Source: Methylocella tundrae
GTDB taxonomy: Bacteria > Pseudomonadota > Alphaproteobacteria > Rhizobiales > Beijerinckiaceae
NCBI RefSeq assembly: GCF_901905185.1
Contig: NZ_CABFMQ020000087.1
Span: forward strand, 124,001-188,000
Direction: 5' to 3'
Length of the DNA: 64,000 bases
Under the pieces are notes generated by a model. The model was not told the DNA's origin. It searched no databases and saw only the letters and a list, made by a program, of their open reading frames with translations. A program made the translations under genes and the position numbers. Positions 60,247-64,000 of the stretch are shown here, in pieces (within the stretch, counting starts at the first letter, position 1; each line of letters starts with the position of its first letter).

Positions 60247-63200
60247 ATGGCGGAGGTGGTGAAAGGCCCGCTCGATCGCATCGGGGAGCCGAAGCTCATT
60301 TCTGCCGCCGACGTCTCCCTCGCCGATAAATATGACCTCACGAGACAAAGAGTGTTTGTCTCGGGTCCGCAGGCGATCGTCCGGCTTTTGCTCATGCAAA
60401 GGGAACTCGACCGCCGCGCCGGATTGAAGACGGCGGGGTTCATCTCAGGCTATCCGGGTTCCCCCCTCGGCGGCCTCGACCATAATTTCCTGCGCGCGAA
60501 AAGCGTGCTGGAGCCCAACGGCATTCGGTTTCAGCCGGGCCTCAACGAGGATCTCGCCGCCACAGCCATCTGGGGCTCGCAGCAAGCCGAGATGCGCGGT
60601 GAAGGCGCTTTCGACGGCGTTTTCGGGGTCTGGTACGGCAAAGGCCCCGGAGTCGACCGCAGCGGCGATGTGTTTCGGCACGTCAATCTCGCTGGCGCGT
60701 CCAAATATGGCGGAGTTCTCGCCCTGATGGGCGACGATCATACGGCCGAGTCCTCAACGACCGCGCATCAGTCGGAGTTCAACTTCATCAACGCCATGAT
60801 GCCCATTCTCTCGCCGGCGGGCGTGCAGGAGATCATTGATTACGGGCTTTTTGGCTATGCGATGAGCCGCTACGCCGGCGTATGGGTCGGCGTGAAGCTC
60901 GTTAAGGAGACCGTCGAATCGACCGCCTCGATCGAGGCTTCGATCGACCGCGCAAGGTCCGTCACGCCGGCTGATTTTGTCATGCCGCCCGGCGGCCTCA
61001 ACATTCGCGCGCGCGATCCGGTCCTCGAACAGGAACGAAGACTGCACAATTTCAAGCGCGACGCAGTGCTCGCCTGGGTTCGCGCAAACCGCCTGAACAG
61101 GATCATCACTTCGGGCGGGACCAATGCAAAAATTGGCGTGATCGCCGCGGGCAAGTCCTATCTCGACGTGCGCCAGGCGATGGACGAACTCGGCCTCGAC
61201 GAAGTCGGCGCCAATGCGCTTGGCCTGCGCATCCTCAAGATCGGCTGCGTCTGGCCGCTCGAGCCCATCGCCTTGAGGCAATTCGCACAAGGACTCGATC
61301 TCATCATCGTCGTCGAGGAGAAGCGTTCGCTGATCGAGGCGCAGCTGCGCGAAGAACTCTACGGATCGCCAAACCAGCCGACGCTGATCGGTAAAAAGGA
61401 TGAAAACGGCCGCTGGCTATTTCCAGCCGCTGGCGCTCTTGACGCGAATGACATCGCCATCGCCATCGGGCGTCGCCTGCTGCGCGCCAATCGGAGCGAG
61501 AGGCTCGAGCAGCGCCTCGAGGCGCTTGAGCGCGCGCAGGCGATGCTCGGCTCCGGCGAGACGCTTCCGGCGCGCTCACCCTATTTCTGCTCTGGCTGTC
61601 CCCATAATAGTTCGACGCAGGTGCCGGACGGCATGCGCGCTTATGCCGGCATCGGCTGCCACTATATGGTCCAGTCGATGGACCGCGCCACCGAGGGGGT
61701 TACCCAGATGGGCGGCGAAGGCGCCAATTGGGTCGGCGAAGCGCCTTTCTCGAAACGCCCGCATGTTTTCCAGAATCTTGGCGACGGCACCTATAATCAC
61801 TCCGGCATTCTCGCCTTGCGCTTCGCCGTCACGGCGCGCGCCAACATCACCTATAAAATCCTCTTCAACAGCACGATCGCGATGACGGGCGGCCAGCGGC
61901 TCGAAGGCGACCTTTCGGTGGACCGCATCGCAAGGCAGGTCGCCGCCGAAAACGTCGCCCGCATCATTGTCGTGACGGATGATCCAGAGAAATATCCGGC
62001 CAACCTCAAATGGCCCCCCGGCCTTTCCGTCCGCCATCGCCGCGAACTTGACGAGGCGCAGCGCGAACTCGCCGCCGTTTCGGGCGTCACCGTGCTGATT
62101 TATGATCAGACATGCGCCACCGAGAAGCGCCGGCGCCGCAAGCGCGGCGAATATGCCGATCCCGAAAAGCGCGTCATCATCAACGAACTCGTCTGCGAGG
62201 GCTGCGGCGATTGCGGCGTGAAATCGAATTGCGTGTCCATTCAGCCTCTCGAAACTGAATTCGGGCGCAAGCGTGTCATTGATCAATCAAGCTGCAACAA
62301 GGATTTTTCCTGCGCTGAAGGCTTTTGTCCTTCCTTCGTGACCGTTCACGGCGCCACGTTAAAAAAGGCGTCGGGGCGGCAGGATTTCGGCGCCCCGGCT
62401 CCGCCACGTCCGCGGTTGCCCGTGATCGGGCCGCGTCCTTATGGCATTCTCGTCACCGGAGTCGGCGGCACGGGAGTTGTGACCATTGGCGCCATTCTCG
62501 GCATGGCCGCCCATATCGAAGGCAAGGGCTGCGGCGTCATCGACATGGCAGGGCTCGCGCAAAAGGGCGGCGCCGTGCTGAGCCATGTCAAGATCGCCCA
62601 AAATCCCGCCGACATTCACGCCATTCGCGTCGCCGCCGGCGAGGCCGATCTCATTCTCGGCTGCGATCTTGTCGTGTCGGGATCGGCTCAGGCGCGCGCC
62701 GCCATCCGCAGAGGCGAGGCTGGCGTCGTCGTCAACACCGCCGAAATCTACCCCGGCGAGTTTACGCGCGACGCCGATTTCACTTTGCCCAGCGCGGCGA
62801 TCAAACGCGCCATCGAGCAGGCCGCCGGCGATGGCGCGCGCTTCATCAACGCCACCGGAATGGCGACAGCGCTGCTCGGCAATTCGATCGCGGCCAATAT
62901 GTTCATGCTCGGCTACGCATGGCAGCACGGTTTTGTGCCCCTTGACGACGCATCGCTGCTTCGCGCCATCGAACTGAATGGCGAAGCGGTCGAGATGAAC
63001 AGCCAAGCGTTTTTGTGGGGGCGCCGCGCCGCCGCGGATATGGAGGCTGTCGCAGCCTTCATCGGCGGGCTGGGTCGGAGCCCGCTGGCTCCAAAGGCGA
63101 CGCAAACGCTCGAAGAACTCATTGCGTCGCGCGCCGCTTTTCTTTCGGCTTACGAGAACGCTGCTTACGCCAGGCGTTATCTGTCCACGGTGTCCTTCAT

Positions 63201-63765
63201 CAAAGAGGCTGAGCGCGAACGGACCCCTGGAAGCCTGGAATTGACGCAAGCGGTCGCGCGCGCTCTTTTCAAACTGATGGCTGTCAAGGACGAATATGAG
63301 GTCGCGCGGCTCTATACCGACGGGAGCTTTGCAAAGCAGGTCGCCCAAACCTTCGAGGGCGATCTCAGATTCGAATTCCATCTCGCGCCGCCCATTCTCG
63401 GCCGAAAGAACGCCAGAGGCGAAGCGGTCAAGACGAGCTTTGGCCCCTGGATGATGACCGCGTTCAAAGCGCTCGCACGGCTGAAGTTCTTGCGCGCAAC
63501 GCCGTTTGATATCTTCGGCTATACGGCGGAGCGTCGGCTGGAGCGCAAACTCATCGCCGATTATGAAATATTGCTCAATGAGATCGTCGAAAGGCTATCG
63601 CCCGACAATCACGCGCTCGCCGTCGCGCTGGCGGAGGTTCCCCAGAAGATCCGCGGCTTCGGGCATGTGAAGCTGCGCAGTCTCGAAGCCGCGAAGAACG
63701 AAAGCCATGCCCTGCTCGACCAGTTTCGACAGGAAACGAGACCGATGAAAATCGCGGCGGAATAG
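60247..63765 (+). CDS. Indolepyruvate ferredoxin oxidoreductase (fused alpha/beta)
   Basis: A 1172-aa single-chain 2-oxoacid:ferredoxin oxidoreductase, oxidising arylpyruvates (or related oxoacids) with CoA. Order: N-terminal pyrimidine/TPP-related region ('GFISGYPGSPLGGLDHNF', about 61-78), TPP-binding part ('PYFCSGCPHNSSTQVPDGMRAYAGIGCHYM', about 442-472), ferredoxin Cys clusters (CEGCGDCGVKSNC and CNKDFSCAEGFC, about 651-700), then the gamma-type domain with 'ILVTGVGGTGVVTIGAILGMAAHIEGKG' (about 733-760). ATG 60247 is chosen; the frame opens 48 nt earlier. It may regenerate amino-acid-derived acyl-CoA under low oxygen; link to PQQ is only proximity. Confidence 0.9.
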   Translation: MAEVVKGPLDRIGEPKLISAADVSLADKYDLTRQRVFVSGPQAIVRLLLMQRELDRRAGLKTAGFISGYPGSPLGGLDHNFLRAKSVLEPNGIRFQPGLNEDLAATAIWGSQQAEMRGEGAFDGVFGVWYGKGPGVDRSGDVFRHVNLAGASKYGGVLALMGDDHTAESSTTAHQSEFNFINAMMPILSPAGVQEIIDYGLFGYAMSRYAGVWVGVKLVKETVESTASIEASIDRARSVTPADFVMPPGGLNIRARDPVLEQERRLHNFKRDAVLAWVRANRLNRIITSGGTNAKIGVIAAGKSYLDVRQAMDELGLDEVGANALGLRILKIGCVWPLEPIALRQFAQGLDLIIVVEEKRSLIEAQLREELYGSPNQPTLIGKKDENGRWLFPAAGALDANDIAIAIGRRLLRANRSERLEQRLEALERAQAMLGSGETLPARSPYFCSGCPHNSSTQVPDGMRAYAGIGCHYMVQSMDRATEGVTQMGGEGANWVGEAPFSKRPHVFQNLGDGTYNHSGILALRFAVTARANITYKILFNSTIAMTGGQRLEGDLSVDRIARQVAAENVARIIVVTDDPEKYPANLKWPPGLSVRHRRELDEAQRELAAVSGVTVLIYDQTCATEKRRRRKRGEYADPEKRVIINELVCEGCGDCGVKSNCVSIQPLETEFGRKRVIDQSSCNKDFSCAEGFCPSFVTVHGATLKKASGRQDFGAPAPPRPRLPVIGPRPYGILVTGVGGTGVVTIGAILGMAAHIEGKGCGVIDMAGLAQKGGAVLSHVKIAQNPADIHAIRVAAGEADLILGCDLVVSGSAQARAAIRRGEAGVVVNTAEIYPGEFTRDADFTLPSAAIKRAIEQAAGDGARFINATGMATALLGNSIAANMFMLGYAWQHGFVPLDDASLLRAIELNGEAVEMNSQAFLWGRRAAADMEAVAAFIGGLGRSPLAPKATQTLEELIASRAAFLSAYENAAYARRYLSTVSFIKEAERERTPGSLELTQAVARALFKLMAVKDEYEVARLYTDGSFAKQVAQTFEGDLRFEFHLAPPILGRKNARGEAVKTSFGPWMMTAFKALARLKFLRATPFDIFGYTAERRLERKLIADYEILLNEIVERLSPDNHALAVALAEVPQKIRGFGHVKLRSLEAAKNESHALLDQFRQETRPMKIAAE

Positions 63766-63802
63766 ACCGGACCCGTCCGGCGCCTCAAGCCCTCATAGCG
63801 AA

Positions 63803-63821
63803 GAGGCCCCAAAGGGGCCTC
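63803..63821. terminator. Convergent hairpin, likely bidirectional terminator
   Basis: Perfect inverted repeat GAGGCCCC-aaa-GGGGCCTC 38 bp after the oxidoreductase stop and 79 bp beyond the 3' end of the following minus-strand gene. Lacks a clear U-tract but its position between convergent genes and GC-rich stem suit a terminator. Confidence 0.6.
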
Positions 63822-63899
63822 TCTGCCCACGAGGGCGGGCTTGCTCCGTTGGCTCACACTTTCGAGACGCGCCCTGGGGCGCTTCCCGGGATGTGCTTT

Positions 63900-64000
63900 T
63901 TACCGCACGATGACGTTCTTGAATTGCCACGGGCTATCCGTGTCGAGGTCTTCGGCGAACAAAACGCCCCTGTCCTTCAGCGGCGTCCAATCGGTATATT
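63900..64000 (-). CDS. 3' end of an unidentified gene
   Basis: The minus frame ending at TAA 63900-63902 encodes a C-terminus YTDWTPLKDRGVLFAEDLDT... ending KNVIVR, running off the right edge. The final residues resemble ends of sugar- or polymer-binding enzymes, but no family can be named from about 32 residues. It converges on the oxidoreductase gene. Confidence 0.55.
   Translation of the reverse strand, partial: YTDWTPLKDRGVLFAEDLDTDSPWQFKNVIVR

Noticed and set aside
62359-63381. 340-aa antisense ORF
   Set aside because: Shadow of the 3' half of the oxidoreductase gene.

Overview
The window is a chromosomal segment of a GC-rich alphaproteobacterium, most likely a Hyphomicrobiales member of the Beijerinckiaceae/Methylocystaceae type (Methylocella- or Methylocapsa-like). 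This placement is inferred, not proven. It rests on the complete pqqABCDE operon, a fused indolepyruvate ferredoxin oxidoreductase, many alphaproteobacterial signature genes (TIGR02301, TimA/Tim44-like, NDUFAF7/MidA-type methyltransferase, UbiK, PF06262 metallopeptidase, FxsA) and dispersed palindromic repeats of the kind seen in this order. Most genes are housekeeping. No transposase, integrase, phage module or CRISPR array is visible.

Layout. 1-7.2 kb: the 5' end of a J-domain gene, an outer-membrane-type lipoprotein, pdxH, a Nudix hydrolase, a TIGR02301 protein, a P1-family peptidase, a TsdA-like dihaem cytochrome c, purB, a ferritin-like dimetal protein and an RBBP9-like hydrolase. 7.2-14.3 kb: a 6.3 kb block (FAH-family hydrolase, Cys-rich repeat protein, xseB, small tyrosine phosphatase, HD hydrolase, tag, ygfZ, dihydroorotase-like gene) bracketed by an inverted 369-bp duplication, each copy carrying the same 95-aa hypothetical gene. 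14.3-20.7 kb: a low-GC FkbM methyltransferase, then glyS and glyQ separated by an inserted His/Gly-rich secreted protein gene, followed by two more Tyr/His-rich secreted proteins. 20.7-27.5 kb: methyltransferase, DUF2007, polyprenyl diphosphate synthase, SleB-type cell wall hydrolase, TPR protein, ispE. 27.6-30.3 kb: three paralogous dihaem c4-like cytochromes, two of them divergent from the first around a candidate FNR/FixK site, then tRNA-Gly(CCC).

30.8-35.8 kb: an Entner-Doudoroff cluster on the minus strand, zwf-edd-eda followed by a class II aldolase, with no pgl. 36-44.4 kb: M17 aminopeptidase and NlpC/P60 protein, small secreted proteins, def-fmt-truA, and PepSY/COG4705/DUF2380 genes. 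44.4-47.1 kb: lgt-midA-pgeF with overlapping ends. 47.5-55.9 kb: ubiK, YbjN, proC, a TetR regulator, an unusual cysteine-peptidase-like protein of unknown role, fxsA, timA-mltA-smr, and a zincin. 56-60 kb: leuD, then pqqA (25 codons, easy to miss) and pqqBCDE with 4-nt overlaps between successive genes. 60.2-63.8 kb: the 1172-aa indolepyruvate ferredoxin oxidoreductase, a convergent hairpin, and the 3' end of an unidentified minus-strand gene.

The genes suggest a periplasm rich in c-type cytochromes and PQQ-dependent dehydrogenases, with sugar or gluconeogenic carbon passing through the Entner-Doudoroff route. The most unusual items are the inverted duplicate, the Tyr/His-rich secreted family clustered around glyQ, the cytochrome trio, the dihydroorotase with a replaced metal-binding His, and the C39/papain-like protein at 51.3 kb.
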